NCBI RefSeq assembly: GCF_018598225.1
Contig: NZ_JAHESF010000014.1
Span: 1 to 64,000 of the forward strand
Direction of reading: 5' to 3'
Length of the DNA: 64,000 nucleotides
Source of the DNA: Chryseosolibacter histidinae
GTDB lineage: Bacteria; Bacteroidota; Bacteroidia; Cytophagales; Cyclobacteriaceae
Part shown: piece after piece, positions 1 through 7,605 of the stretch
Position numbering within the stretch: the first letter of the stretch is position 1
Layout: every line of letters starts with the position of its first letter
Notes under the pieces: generated by a model
Told to the model about the DNA's origin: nothing
What the model saw: only the letters and a program-made list of their open reading frames with translations
Databases searched by the model: none
Made by a program: the position numbers and the translations under genes

Positions 1-212
1 TTACAAAAGGGCGCAGGGTTTCGAAGCATCGCCGTAAAAACATCCTGAACAAGGTCTTGTGCCAGCTCCCTGGATTGCAGCATCTTCAACCCGGACGCAT
101 AGATGCCCCTGGCGTACCGGTCATAGATCATTTTGAAACCTTCCCTGTTTCCCTGACTCAAAAGCTTCAGGGCTCTGGCTTCATCATAATCATTTCTGTT
201 CTGAGAGTTCAT
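1..212 (-). CDS. ECF sigma-70 family RNA polymerase sigma factor, N-terminal part (runs off left edge)
   Basis: The reverse strand from the ATG at 212 encodes about 70 residues with no stop before the window edge. The sequence contains LKLLSQGNREGFKMIYDRYA and then RELAQDLVQDVF, the sigma-70 region 2 pattern (acidic residues around QDVF) of ECF sigma factors, which direct RNA polymerase to alternative promoters. The last dozen residues (TAMLRNPAPFC) fit the family less well than the preceding ones, so a frameshift close to the edge is possible. Only the N-terminus is visible, so regulon and partner cannot be judged. It lies outside the mobile element and is transcribed away from it. Confidence 0.6.
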   Translation of the reverse strand, partial: MNSQNRNDYDEARALKLLSQGNREGFKMIYDRYARGIYASGLKMLQSRELAQDLVQDVFTAMLRNPAPFC

Positions 213-513
213 AAGCGGGCTATTCTTATTACTTTCTATGAAGTTTTTATAACCAAATCCAGGATTCCTCCACCCTAAATCGGGTTAATTATAAATGAAT
301 TTACTCATAATAATCCCAAAAACATAAAAAATAATACCGAATTCGTAAACAAGAATTGAAAAAATGTATTATGAATTATGCCTTAACTATGATGAAATTG
401 ATACCCATAACGGGGATTGCCGGGCACGATTTGCCGGTTGTAGATTGCTGAAAGCGAATGCTTTGAAAGTGTTTTTTGTGGAGGGCGCTGAGGTCTTTCA
501 GCCATGAAAAAAT

Positions 514-548
514 AAGGGACTGCAACGAGATCATTCGTTCAGTCCCTT
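514..548 (-). terminator. Rho-independent terminator, probably the displaced native terminator of tRNA-Arg
   Basis: Arms aagggactg (514-522) and cagtccctt (540-548) form a perfect 9-bp stem. On the minus strand it is followed by TTATTTTTTC. It lies just beyond the left copy of the tRNA 3'-end repeat, in the position and orientation expected for the terminator that served tRNA-Arg before the element inserted. Confidence 0.75.
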
Positions 549-552
549 CCGT

Positions 553-573
553 GTGATCCGACAGGGACTCGAA
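553..573. repeat. Left attachment site (21-bp tRNA-Arg 3'-end duplicate)
   Basis: These 21 bases are identical to 19822-19842, where they form the acceptor 3' strand and part of the T arm of tRNA-Arg on the minus strand. Identity ends abruptly on both sides (552/19821 and 574/19843). Beside the left copy the displaced tRNA end reads A-CAC after the acceptor stem, not A-CCA. An integrase gene starts 170 bp inside this copy. Together these define the left boundary of an integrated element about 19.27 kb long. Confidence 0.9.
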
Positions 574-674
574 TGTTAATACAAACACTTTACAGCATGT
601 TTACAGTAAACGTAAAACCTAAATAAATACACGCAAAAAGGCTTATTTTTTAATAAAGTTATTATTTAACTTTA

Positions 675-735
675 CTCACACCTGAACTCACACCTCGGGT
701 AATAATTCAAAAACTGACACCTGAACTCACACCTG
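675..735 (+). repeat. Direct-repeat cluster (CACACCTGA type) upstream of the integrase
   Basis: An 18-bp direct repeat occurs at 678-695 and 717-734, built from four octamers close to CACACCTG at about 677, 690, 716 and 728. A related 12-mer, tttactcacacc, is found here (671-682) and again near the right end of the element (about 19730-19741). Repeats like these inside both ends fit arm-type integrase or excisionase binding sites; that role is inferred. Confidence 0.5.
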
Positions 736-742
736 AAATCCC

Positions 743-2149
743 ATGGAAAATCTGGAATTTAAAATCCAGTTAAAAGGCGGATCCGATACTGCCTTGGCTT
801 TCCTTGTTGCCTACAATAAAGCATTCAAGAATCATCGATTTATCTCGTCTACCGGCATTAAGGTGAGGGCCAAGGGATTTGACGCGGCCCGCCCGGGAGC
901 AGCGTTAAAACGAATTCTGCGTGCTGGCGAGGAAGCACACGAATCACTGATCAAGGACGGTCAGCCTGTGAACAATGATACCTTGAAAAAGCGGATAGAA
1001 CTGATTCGGTCGCGGATCGCCTGGGCAGGTAACGAACTTCTGACATGGGATGGCTCCAGCGTGCACCACTTCCCTATTCCTGACACTACTAACCGGCTGT
1101 CTTTGGAAAAGGCACTGCGGGTCGAGCTCTCGAAACAAAGGCCTGATTTCAAAAAAATCATCGATGCTCACCTGAACGCCGGTCAAAATGAATTGTTTGG
1201 TTTCTGGCAAGGAATCATCGACGGACAAATAAAACCCAGGCACGGTAAAAAGCTTCGTAAATCGACTATAACTGCAAAACGGCAGTCCATGATTGTCCTG
1301 AAAGAATTTGATCCCCTCGCCTCTTTTGACAAAATGGACATGAGGTTTTACAACACATTCACCGGCTGGATGGCTGATCAGAAGAACAAGGATGGATCCA
1401 CTCGATTTGATCCTAATACTGTGGGACGGCACATAAAGGAAATCAAGGCTGTGCTGAGATTAGCATACGCCAATGATTTGATGACAAATACGCGGTTTGA
1501 GATGTGGCCTGTTACCAAGGAAAAAAACGAAGTCGTTGCTCTCAGTAAGGAGGAACTATTGGGAATCAATAATCTCACGAAAATCAACGGCAAAGATTTG
1601 TCAAACACCCTGAATGACGTGAGAGACATATTCGTGATGGCATGCTTCCTCGGTCCTAGAATAAGCGACTTCAAAAACCTCCGCAAAGAGAGCCTGTTTA
1701 CTAACGCTGGAGTGCAATACTTTGAATATGTTCAAGAAAAGACCGGTACACGCGTAAAGATCCCGGTACATCCTATCGTCCAGGAAATCCTTAACAAGCG
1801 CGCTGGAGAATTTCCAAAAATGATAAGTGAGCAAAATTTCCGAGCGCACTTGAAGGACATTTGCAAAGCTGCAGAGTTAAATGACCGGGTTATCACAAAG
1901 ATCAGGAATGGCAAGCCCGAGTACAAACTGAAGTGGCAGGCAATAAGTCCACACAGCGCGCGACGTACTTTCGCCAGTAGCCTTTTTTATGGTTGGTTTT
2001 CCAAACCAATGCCGGCAAGTTTTTGCATGCGATATACAGGACATAAGTCAGAAAAATCTTTTATGATCTATATCGGAGCAAGTGAGAAAGACCTGGACGC
2101 AAAAGCGCTGGAGTATTTTGATTTGACACCTGAAATGAAAATAGCATGA
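743..2149 (+). CDS. int: Tyrosine site-specific recombinase (integrase) of the element
   Basis: This 468-aa protein matches the usual length of Bacteroidota tyrosine recombinases. The C-terminal catalytic domain shows the expected residues: R306 in GPRISD, H404 and R407 in HSARRTF, H434 in YTGH, and the presumed nucleophile Y443 in FMIYI. Residues 170-260 form the SAM-like core-binding domain, and the N-terminal 150 residues are an arm-binding-type region. It begins 170 bp from the left att copy, as expected for an enzyme that recombines attP with the tRNA-Arg 3' end. Its stop overlaps the next start (ATGA), so the two are translationally linked. Confidence 0.93.
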   Translation: MENLEFKIQLKGGSDTALAFLVAYNKAFKNHRFISSTGIKVRAKGFDAARPGAALKRILRAGEEAHESLIKDGQPVNNDTLKKRIELIRSRIAWAGNELLTWDGSSVHHFPIPDTTNRLSLEKALRVELSKQRPDFKKIIDAHLNAGQNELFGFWQGIIDGQIKPRHGKKLRKSTITAKRQSMIVLKEFDPLASFDKMDMRFYNTFTGWMADQKNKDGSTRFDPNTVGRHIKEIKAVLRLAYANDLMTNTRFEMWPVTKEKNEVVALSKEELLGINNLTKINGKDLSNTLNDVRDIFVMACFLGPRISDFKNLRKESLFTNAGVQYFEYVQEKTGTRVKIPVHPIVQEILNKRAGEFPKMISEQNFRAHLKDICKAAELNDRVITKIRNGKPEYKLKWQAISPHSARRTFASSLFYGWFSKPMPASFCMRYTGHKSEKSFMIYIGASEKDLDAKALEYFDLTPEMKIA

Positions 2150-2979
2150 GCAAAAAGCCTGCAAAGAATAATACAAAAGACACGATCGTACTTAAAAATC
2201 GAGAAACATTAAACGATCTATATATGAAGATGGGCATTGTAAGTTATTTCAATGATCCGGTCAAAATCCAATTGTTCTTTACTGGCAATGACCACTATTT
2301 GCAACAGGCTAAAGAAGACATTGTGATGATTAACGAAAACATCATTAGACCAAACGATAAAAATAAAAAGGTTGAAGAGAAGCAAGCATGGCGGACTAAC
2401 TCACTATCAATTGAACGTATTTACGAGGCAAGGGAAGAGGAATTGAAAGGTCTCTTTGAAATAAGATTCAATGAAGGAAAAACGTATAAGGGATTTATCA
2501 CGGAAAAACGATTTGCAGAATATGAATCTAAGGACCTTAGAACAACTCAGTCTAAATACTTCGGCTGGTTCCCTATTCTAAAGCAATGGGTAGAGTATCT
2601 TGAAGATATTGCAGGCATAGAGCATGTGGATTCCATACCTGTTGCGGAGCCTCAAAATATTGAGACACCCGAATTTTTAAATTTTGAATCTTTTTTGAAC
2701 GGCACTGGAAAAAAAGTGATTCCATTCCTGTCTAAAACATACCAATCGGCAAAACCACAGGATGCAGTACTTATGCTGTTCGCATTGGATAAATTAAATA
2801 TGCTTGTCCAGGGTGCACTTAACAATATAAGTGCCCTTAGTCAGGCTGTAGGTTATTTTTTAAGCAAACATTATACTCATCAATCATTTGATCACAACTT
2901 TAAGTTAAAAGATGATCCCTCCTTCAAGGCCAAGATTAATGCACACGCCGACAAAATAAAGACCAGTACGGCCAAATAA
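2146..2979 (+). CDS. Hypothetical protein, co-transcribed with the integrase
   Basis: The product is a 277-aa, mostly soluble charged protein. It has no signal peptide or membrane segment, and I recognise no conserved domain. The N-terminus is Lys/Asn rich and the middle has aromatic stretches such as KYFGWFPILKQWVEYLED. The start overlaps the integrase stop by 4 nt. This integrase-adjacent position is often filled by recombination-directionality or replication helpers, but nothing in the sequence shows that role. Confidence 0.7.
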   Translation: MSKKPAKNNTKDTIVLKNRETLNDLYMKMGIVSYFNDPVKIQLFFTGNDHYLQQAKEDIVMINENIIRPNDKNKKVEEKQAWRTNSLSIERIYEAREEELKGLFEIRFNEGKTYKGFITEKRFAEYESKDLRTTQSKYFGWFPILKQWVEYLEDIAGIEHVDSIPVAEPQNIETPEFLNFESFLNGTGKKVIPFLSKTYQSAKPQDAVLMLFALDKLNMLVQGALNNISALSQAVGYFLSKHYTHQSFDHNFKLKDDPSFKAKINAHADKIKTSTAK

Positions 2980-2992
2980 TTTTTTTGCTTTC

Positions 2993-3008
2993 TTTTTGCA
3001 TGCAAAAA
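2993..3008. promoter_or_regulatory. Perfect 16-bp palindrome, candidate operator
   Basis: tttttgcatgcaaaaa is a perfect palindrome located 50 bp before the next gene and just after the 2146-2979 stop, followed by a second half-site tgcaaaaaaa at 3010-3017. It could be the operator of the HTH protein encoded downstream, or part of a terminator. The AT-rich arms make either reading possible. Confidence 0.4.
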
Positions 3009-3058
3009 ATGCAAAAAAATCCTGTTGCTCCTTTGTTGTGTAAACAAACGCAAAGGAT

Positions 3059-3322
3059 ATGGAAAATCCGTTCGAAGAAATTACTCAGAAATTAGACACT
3101 CTAATTAAGGACGTTGCTGAATTAAAAAAGAACGGCCCCTGCCAGCCGTCTCGAATCACTTTCACTGAGTTTTGTAAGAGCCAGAATATTACCCGACCTA
3201 CCGGGTATGCGTGGGCCGATCGTGGCCTAATTAAAATGGAAAAAATTGGTGGTCGGAATTTCGTCATCTCTGATTCCATCCTTGTTAAATCCAAATACCA
3301 GCGCCAACCACAGCAAGCATAA
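3059..3322 (+). CDS. Small HTH (excisionase-like) DNA-binding protein 1
   Basis: The 87-aa product starts with a short amphipathic coiled-coil segment (KLDTLIKDVAELKK). It continues with a winged-helix core typical of the MerR-like/excisionase family: FTEFCKSQNITRPTGYAWADRGLIKMEKIGGRNFVISDSILV, in which a recognition helix is followed by a wing ending in a Y/F-I position. Proteins of this type in Bacteroidota elements act as Xis factors or small regulators. It is the first of five related proteins in this element. Confidence 0.7.
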   Translation: MENPFEEITQKLDTLIKDVAELKKNGPCQPSRITFTEFCKSQNITRPTGYAWADRGLIKMEKIGGRNFVISDSILVKSKYQRQPQQA

Positions 3323-3374
3323 AAAAAGCCCGGCGGCTAGGCCAAGGCTTTATGACATTGAAGAACTTAAAGTG

Positions 3375-3812
3375 ATGACAAAGATAACACTTGTTGATAT
3401 AATCTCATTCCGAGAGAGCATAATTTCTTCTCGAGATATCTTGAGAACCCAATTTGAACCAGTGAAGAGTTCAATCTTGGAACGGTTCGAAGACGCAGAT
3501 GTTCGGCTATCAACAACCGATGACCTGAACGTAATCCAGAGACTGGATGCCTTCCAGAAATTTCTCAAGGCCACATCCGAATACATTGACCTGCAAAACG
3601 ATTTTGTCGATCGCATCGTAGATGGCATCAGCAGCATTGATAATGTTTACTGGAACACGGTTTTCAATGGACAAAAGCTCGCAGATGAAAATCTATTCCT
3701 AAAGGCAACTTTATCAAATCTCCAAAAACAGCGGGACCTCTTGGTTGATGGATGGAGAGCAGAGCTCCATAAATGGAATAAGGACAGGATCTTAAAAATT
3801 ACTGCCGCATGA
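3375..3812 (+). CDS. Hypothetical protein upstream of repA
   Basis: The open frame extends upstream to 3246, but that would overlap the HTH gene by 77 bp. The ATG at 3375 gives a 145-aa protein and little overlap, so I prefer it. The product is helical and charged (for example EYIDLQNDFVDRIVDGISSI) with no domain I recognise. It overlaps the start of the RepA-like ATPase by 4 nt (ATGA), which suggests coupled expression in a replication module. Confidence 0.6.
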   Translation: MTKITLVDIISFRESIISSRDILRTQFEPVKSSILERFEDADVRLSTTDDLNVIQRLDAFQKFLKATSEYIDLQNDFVDRIVDGISSIDNVYWNTVFNGQKLADENLFLKATLSNLQKQRDLLVDGWRAELHKWNKDRILKITAA

Positions 3813-5026
3813 GTTTGACGGATGAACTGCGAGTGATCGAAAGTAAAAGTTCTAAGGCCAAATCTTTGATAGGCAGTTGCCCTGAAATGTCCTTCGCTTA
3901 CCAGACAAAGCAAGAAGTACCAGCTTTATCCGTAAATGGATCAATATGCGGATACCGCGGAGAAGTGGGAGCATTTATGGCGCTACCCGGTGTTGGTAAA
4001 ACATGCCTTACCAATGAGGGCCTGGTGGCCGCCTTCTTTGCTTCACGATATAGTTTACAGAACGTTGACTGTTTTGACATTAAATACAATTCAGTCGGGC
4101 GCAAATGCTTATTGGGTGATACGGAACGAACAGAAGGCGATTGTAGTAAAACTTATAACAACCTTTTTAAGCGACTTGGAAGCCCAACGTCAATTCTCTC
4201 GGATGATCACCAGCACATCAAAGACCTCACCCACCTTGTAATGGCAGAGATCGGAGATGTGAAAAAACTTCGAATGACGCTAGAGGAATATGTTGGAACT
4301 GGAGAATACGAGTTGGTAATACTCGATGGCATTCTCGATTTCACAATATCAATGCTGGACGATAAAGACGCAATGAAGGTTATTAAATGGATTAGAGCGC
4401 TGGCGGTAAAATATAATTGCCTCATCGTAACTACCATTCACCCAAATAAAGGAACGGATAGTCCTGCCGGGCATGTTGGTGCATTCCTGTATCGATGGTG
4501 CCGTTTTCTTTTACTGCTCCGCTCAACTTCCGACAAGAATATTAAGGAAGTCACTGCTGATTTTCCGTTTGCTAAACTTAGCCATGCAAATATCGCAGAA
4601 TTTGAACCGATATACTTCAGTTGGAATCCCAGCGCAGGCATGATGACCACCTGCCAAGCGCCGGCGCCTCCTACCTATAAGATCAACTTTCTCAAACAGG
4701 CTGTGATGGAATTGCGGTTGAATCACAACCAGATCCCATCGGCAGTCCTGAAGGAGAAGTATTGCCATCTCGCCGGGGTAAAGCCGGAGACAGCAAAGAA
4801 ACACATTTTAAAGGCAGTCGAAGATGGGCTCTTAATCCAATCCGGGGAAGGAAAAGCAACATGCTACCTTCCTGCTTCTGACTGGAATCTGTCCTCCACA
4901 TCTCATTCGGGTATTGACGCGCCCTATATATATAAGGGCGCGATACCCGAATCAGAGAGCCAGGATGCCAAATCCCCGAATGACACCCGCATTAATGGTA
5001 AAGGATACCCGAATGATTGGGATTGA
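3809..5026 (+). CDS. RepA-like RecA-fold ATPase (replicative helicase type)
   Basis: This 405-aa protein has a Walker A motif ALPGVGKT at residues 58-65 and a Walker B strand ELVILDG with D173. It is followed by IVTTIHPNKGT, a sensor-like region seen in AAA_25/RepA-type hexameric helicases of plasmids and satellites. Residues about 290-350 resemble a winged helix (AVLKEKYCHLAGVKPETAKK). In this family the ATPase unwinds or remodels the element's own origin. The last 40 codons overlap an iteron/dyad array, so the C-terminus (SESQDAKSPNDTRINGKGYP) is probably constrained by DNA function. The next gene starts 34 bp later, inside the repeats. Confidence 0.8.
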   Translation: MSLTDELRVIESKSSKAKSLIGSCPEMSFAYQTKQEVPALSVNGSICGYRGEVGAFMALPGVGKTCLTNEGLVAAFFASRYSLQNVDCFDIKYNSVGRKCLLGDTERTEGDCSKTYNNLFKRLGSPTSILSDDHQHIKDLTHLVMAEIGDVKKLRMTLEEYVGTGEYELVILDGILDFTISMLDDKDAMKVIKWIRALAVKYNCLIVTTIHPNKGTDSPAGHVGAFLYRWCRFLLLLRSTSDKNIKEVTADFPFAKLSHANIAEFEPIYFSWNPSAGMMTTCQAPAPPTYKINFLKQAVMELRLNHNQIPSAVLKEKYCHLAGVKPETAKKHILKAVEDGLLIQSGEGKATCYLPASDWNLSSTSHSGIDAPYIYKGAIPESESQDAKSPNDTRINGKGYPNDWD

Positions 5027-5095
5027 TACCCGAATGATACCCAATTAAACAGATACCCGAATGAGCAAAATTTTAACCCAACAATACCCGAATCA
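4903..5095. other. Candidate replication origin: iterons plus large dyad with AT-rich centre
   Basis: The 12-mer ATACCCGAATGA is perfect at 5005-5016, 5026-5037 and 5053-5064. One-mismatch copies lie at 4943-4954, 4972-4983 and 5084-5095, and a perfect inverted copy lies at 4903-4914. Between the inverted copy and the first direct copy are 8-bp arms cgcgccct (4918-4925) and agggcgcg (4935-4942) around atatatata. The whole of 4903-4954 is therefore a long dyad with a melting-prone centre. Placement across the 3' end of a RepA-like gene and the start of a nuclease gene fits an iteron origin. Function is inferred from the layout. Confidence 0.6.
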
Positions 5096-5612
5096 AGACC
5101 CGATGAACGCATTGAAAGAACTGCAAGACCTTCACCAGAACGATAAGAAGAAGCGGTATCCGAACGTACCTGATCATTGCCTTCCTAATTCTAAGTTCAC
5201 CGACACCACTGCCAACGGTCTCACAAAGGCAATAATCACCTGGCTGACTTTGAACGGGTGCTGGGCGACCAGGATCAATACCACGGGCCGGTTCTTGAAG
5301 GGCAACACGATTACTGATGCCGTAGGCCGTGCTCGGGTGATGAAGGGAGCCTGGATTCCCGGAACGACCCGGAATGGCACCGCGGACATTCATGCCATAA
5401 TCAATGGCCGGCATGTCTCCATTGAGGTAAAGATTGGTCGTGATCGAATGAGCCCGGCACAGCACAAAACGCAAGAGGCGATCGAACAGTGCGGAGGCGT
5501 TTACATTGTTGCTCGAACCTTTGATGAGTTCCTGCGATGGTGGAATAATTTCGTGCTACGAGAAAAAAGAGATTCACAAATCATGTTAAACGATAAAAGC
5601 AAAAGACTATGA
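5061..5612 (+). CDS. VRR-NUC domain nuclease
   Basis: This 183-aa protein carries a PD-(D/E)XK-type VRR-NUC core at about residues 98-155: GTADIHAIINGRHVSIEVKI, in which D and then E-V-K are the catalytic acidic/Lys residues, followed by the Q-rich helix MSPAQHKTQEAIEQCGGVYI. Such nucleases in phages and satellites act on branched or replicating DNA. The start codon at 5061 lies inside an origin iteron. A second ATG at 5103 would remove the overlap with most repeats. It overlaps the next small ORF by 4 nt (ATGA). Confidence 0.8.
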   Translation: MSKILTQQYPNQDPMNALKELQDLHQNDKKKRYPNVPDHCLPNSKFTDTTANGLTKAIITWLTLNGCWATRINTTGRFLKGNTITDAVGRARVMKGAWIPGTTRNGTADIHAIINGRHVSIEVKIGRDRMSPAQHKTQEAIEQCGGVYIVARTFDEFLRWWNNFVLREKRDSQIMLNDKSKRL

Positions 5613-5773
5613 AGAAGACATTGAATTCCGAACAATCCCTTGAGGAAGTGGAGCTGCTAAAAAGGTTAACTACAGGACCGATCACCTGGAATAGAATATT
5701 AACTGTTCATTTCAAGCTGTGGTGGTTGAAGCGGAAACGAGCATTGAAGGCACGTCTCAGAACTATTTCTTAA
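5609..5773 (+). CDS. Small basic orphan protein (54 aa)
   Basis: The ATG overlaps the nuclease stop (ATGA) and opens a 54-codon frame. It has an acidic N-terminal helix (SLEEVELLKRL) and a very basic, aromatic C-terminus (FKLWWLKRKRALKARLR). Overlapping starts of this kind are the rule in this operon, which supports it being real. I recognise no family. It could be a small DNA- or membrane-binding accessory protein. Confidence 0.45.
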   Translation: MKKTLNSEQSLEEVELLKRLTTGPITWNRILTVHFKLWWLKRKRALKARLRTIS

Positions 5774-5793
5774 TCATAAACAATAAACAAACC

Positions 5794-6411
5794 ATGAGTA
5801 CTACTAAAAACACTATCAGCTTCGATGAAGCTTCGTTCAACAATGACCTGCAGGCCCTAGAAAAAGTGAGGGATTGCTTCCAGGATCTTCTTACTGAGTT
5901 CAACAAGATGAAACTGTTCAAGATCTCCAGCATCCAAGAGCTATTAGACCTGATAGCAGGCCGGGATGAATACGTGCGCAAACGGCTTGAGGATATTGTC
6001 GAAGTTCCAAAGTTCGGAATGTTTGCGGTATCCAAGAAAAAGGCGGTGGAGTTGATCGAGCTGGACTTATTCGCAGTAAACCGATTAATAGATTTTTGCG
6101 CGGATTGTCGATTGGACTATAGCGTCCACCTCAACATCTCCGGGAAAGATGTCAGCATCAACCAGGAACAGATCGACCGGCTGAGAGATGGCTATTCCAT
6201 GACCGCGAGCTCGTCCGGACAGGTAGAGCTTTGGAAGGCTCACAATGCAGCCGCAGAGGCGCTGAACAAACTGAACGCTTTACTCCAACCTATGGGCTCG
6301 ACAATCACGAAGGAATCTGTGTACAAAGCGCTGTTCGCTGTCGACGAAGGAAAGGTAAGCCCCAACACCTGGTTCTATCAATCCAGAAGAAGGGAGTTTA
6401 ATAACATCTAG
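5794..6411 (+). CDS. Hypothetical helical protein
   Basis: An open frame begins at 5719, but the ATG at 5794 follows the preceding small ORF without overlap and is the better start (205 aa). The protein is predominantly helical with regularly spaced leucines (FNNDLQALEKVRDCFQDLL) and no membrane segment. No domain is recognised. It is the last gene before a structured intergenic region and the run of HTH genes. Confidence 0.6.
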   Translation: MSTTKNTISFDEASFNNDLQALEKVRDCFQDLLTEFNKMKLFKISSIQELLDLIAGRDEYVRKRLEDIVEVPKFGMFAVSKKKAVELIELDLFAVNRLIDFCADCRLDYSVHLNISGKDVSINQEQIDRLRDGYSMTASSSGQVELWKAHNAAAEALNKLNALLQPMGSTITKESVYKALFAVDEGKVSPNTWFYQSRRREFNNI

Positions 6412-6416
6412 CATGG

Positions 6417-6517
6417 GGTTTGTTTTGCCGCGGTGCGGTCATACCTGCGGAGGTTTTACCTATGCTGAGGGATACCGGCTCTCCCTAAAACCGGTTACCT
6501 TGTCTTCAAAACAAACT
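6417..6517 (+). ncRNA. Candidate structured RNA / regulatory 5' UTR
   Basis: Arms gtttgttttg (6418-6427) and caaaacaaac (6507-6516) form a perfect 10-bp stem that a G-T pair extends. They enclose about 80 nt with internal complementary segments: ccgc/gcgg at about 6428-6438, catacct/agg-tatg at about 6440-6464, and taccgg/ccggtta at about 6473-6496. The closing arm ends 3 nt before the ATG of the next gene, so folding would hide its initiation region. It matches no riboswitch class I know. Confidence 0.4.
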
Positions 6518-6519
6518 AA

Positions 6520-6804
6520 ATGACGAATGCTATGAAGACAACCAATGAAGAACAGGCGCAACACTTTATCCATCAAATGGAAGTAATACTTGCCCAGCTT
6601 AAAATATCTGTGGAAAATGAACTCCTGGTCCGCAAGCCGGTTGAAAAGCCAATGTTCGCCGAAGAGGCCTGCGCCTGGCTGGGCTGGTCACACGATAAAT
6701 TCTTCCGGATGGTAAAAGCCGGTGTGATCAAGGGCCACTGCAAAAAGTACGGCCATCCAATCTATCTAATGTCCGAGATCATTGAAGCGATAAAAAAGAA
6801 CTAA
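6520..6804 (+). CDS. Small HTH (excisionase-like) protein 2
   Basis: The 94-aa product has a helical N-terminus and a winged-helix core PMFAEEACAWLGWSHDKFFR, followed by MVKAGVIKGHCKKYGHPIYL and a C-terminal helix. This is the excisionase/HTH_17 pattern (EEA..WLG, then AGVIKG, then P.Y). ATGs at 6520 and 6532 are both possible. It is closely similar in layout to the next gene, which suggests tandem duplication. It probably regulates the element or acts as an Xis factor. Confidence 0.65.
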   Translation: MTNAMKTTNEEQAQHFIHQMEVILAQLKISVENELLVRKPVEKPMFAEEACAWLGWSHDKFFRMVKAGVIKGHCKKYGHPIYLMSEIIEAIKKN

Positions 6805-6819
6805 TTGACAAAAGTAACT

Positions 6820-7107
6820 ATGGAAACGAATCCACTTAGTGATGAGCAAATAGAGCGGTTAGCCATTGCATTGGTCGGCAAACTGAACAAGTACCTAGTA
6901 GTGGTGAGGCCAATGAACGGTAAGGAGGCAATAGCCTTCACCGGCAGAGGGGAGAGCACATTTTACCGCTGGGTTTCACTGGGGGTTATCAAACAGTACA
7001 GACCAGACCCCAACGGAGATCCGGTGTACTTCGCTGACCAGATAGTTGAGGGAATAAGGGAAGCCGGGAAGAGCAAGAAATCATACAATCCATTAAAGAA
7101 GAACTGA
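6820..7107 (+). CDS. Small HTH (excisionase-like) protein 3
   Basis: The frame can be read from a TTG at 6805, but the ATG at 6820 is the likely start (95 aa). The core GKEAIAFTGRGESTFYRWVS is followed by LGVIKQYRPDPNGDPVYFAD, so it repeats the helix, turn, wing and P-V-Y arrangement of its upstream neighbour. The C-terminus is Lys-rich. The stop of gene 2 and the start of this one are 15 bp apart. Confidence 0.65.
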   Translation: METNPLSDEQIERLAIALVGKLNKYLVVVRPMNGKEAIAFTGRGESTFYRWVSLGVIKQYRPDPNGDPVYFADQIVEGIREAGKSKKSYNPLKKN

Positions 7108-7131
7108 TGATTTGAAATAACCAAGCTCTTT

Positions 7132-7428
7132 ATGAAAACAATACAACTCGAAATCATTCCAGCGTCCTTCACAATCAAGGATGTGGACACGCTGTTATAT
7201 GCCCTGGAGACCAGAATCAAAGCCCGGGAGATCATGAACAAGGAAGAGGCGGCAGCATACTTATCCGGGATCAGTGTACGGATGTTAGAGAGGCTTTCAA
7301 AGGATGACATCATCCCCTGCCACTATGTACCTGGTACTTCTATAAGAGTGTGGTTGAAGTCTGAGCTGGTGGGGGTAGTAAAGACCTGGGGAAGTAAGAG
7401 AATTAGGAAGAAGAGCTCGCGGCAATGA
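7132..7428 (+). CDS. Small HTH (excisionase-like) protein 4
   Basis: The 98-aa product has the core MNKEEAAAYLSGISVRMLER followed by LSKDDIIPCHYVPGTSIRVW and ends in a basic tail (KRIRKKSSRQ). It is more diverged from the two preceding paralogues but keeps the same domain plan. The stop overlaps a possible 31-codon ORF by 4 nt. Confidence 0.6.
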   Translation: MKTIQLEIIPASFTIKDVDTLLYALETRIKAREIMNKEEAAAYLSGISVRMLERLSKDDIIPCHYVPGTSIRVWLKSELVGVVKTWGSKRIRKKSSRQ

Positions 7429-7520
7429 CACAAGAATGTACAATTGCCTGCCAAAAATGCAAAAGGTACTCCGGGACGAACCTCATCAGCGTGCAATGTA
7501 TGCGAAGCTGCGAAAAATAG
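7425..7520 (+). CDS. Possible cysteine-rich micro-protein (31 aa)
   Basis: An ATGA overlap with the preceding gene opens a 31-codon frame rich in Cys (CTIACQKC, then C.MRSC), a pattern that could bind zinc. The length is close to what chance allows, so the call rests only on the overlap and the Cys spacing. Confidence 0.25.
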   Translation: MTQECTIACQKCKRYSGTNLISVQCMRSCEK

Positions 7521-7546
7521 ATTGTACAGGGGTATTTCAATTTTCT

Positions 7547-7587
7547 GTTAACATGGTAAGAATGTTAACAAGTCATTAAAGTTAACA
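7547..7587. promoter_or_regulatory. Three phased GTTAACA sites, candidate operator
   Basis: gttaaca occurs at 7547-7553, 7564-7570 and 7581-7587, exactly 17 bp apart each time. Each contains the palindrome GTTAAC. The array ends 18 bp before the ATG at 7606 and follows a gene-free gap, so it is a plausible binding site for one of the HTH proteins just upstream. Confidence 0.4.
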
Positions 7588-7605
7588 TCTGAAATCAGAT
7601 CCATT

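Noticed and set aside
376-588. 70-aa leftward ORF across the left att site
   Set aside because: It spans the recombination junction and terminator and has no family resemblance. The open frame is likely by chance.
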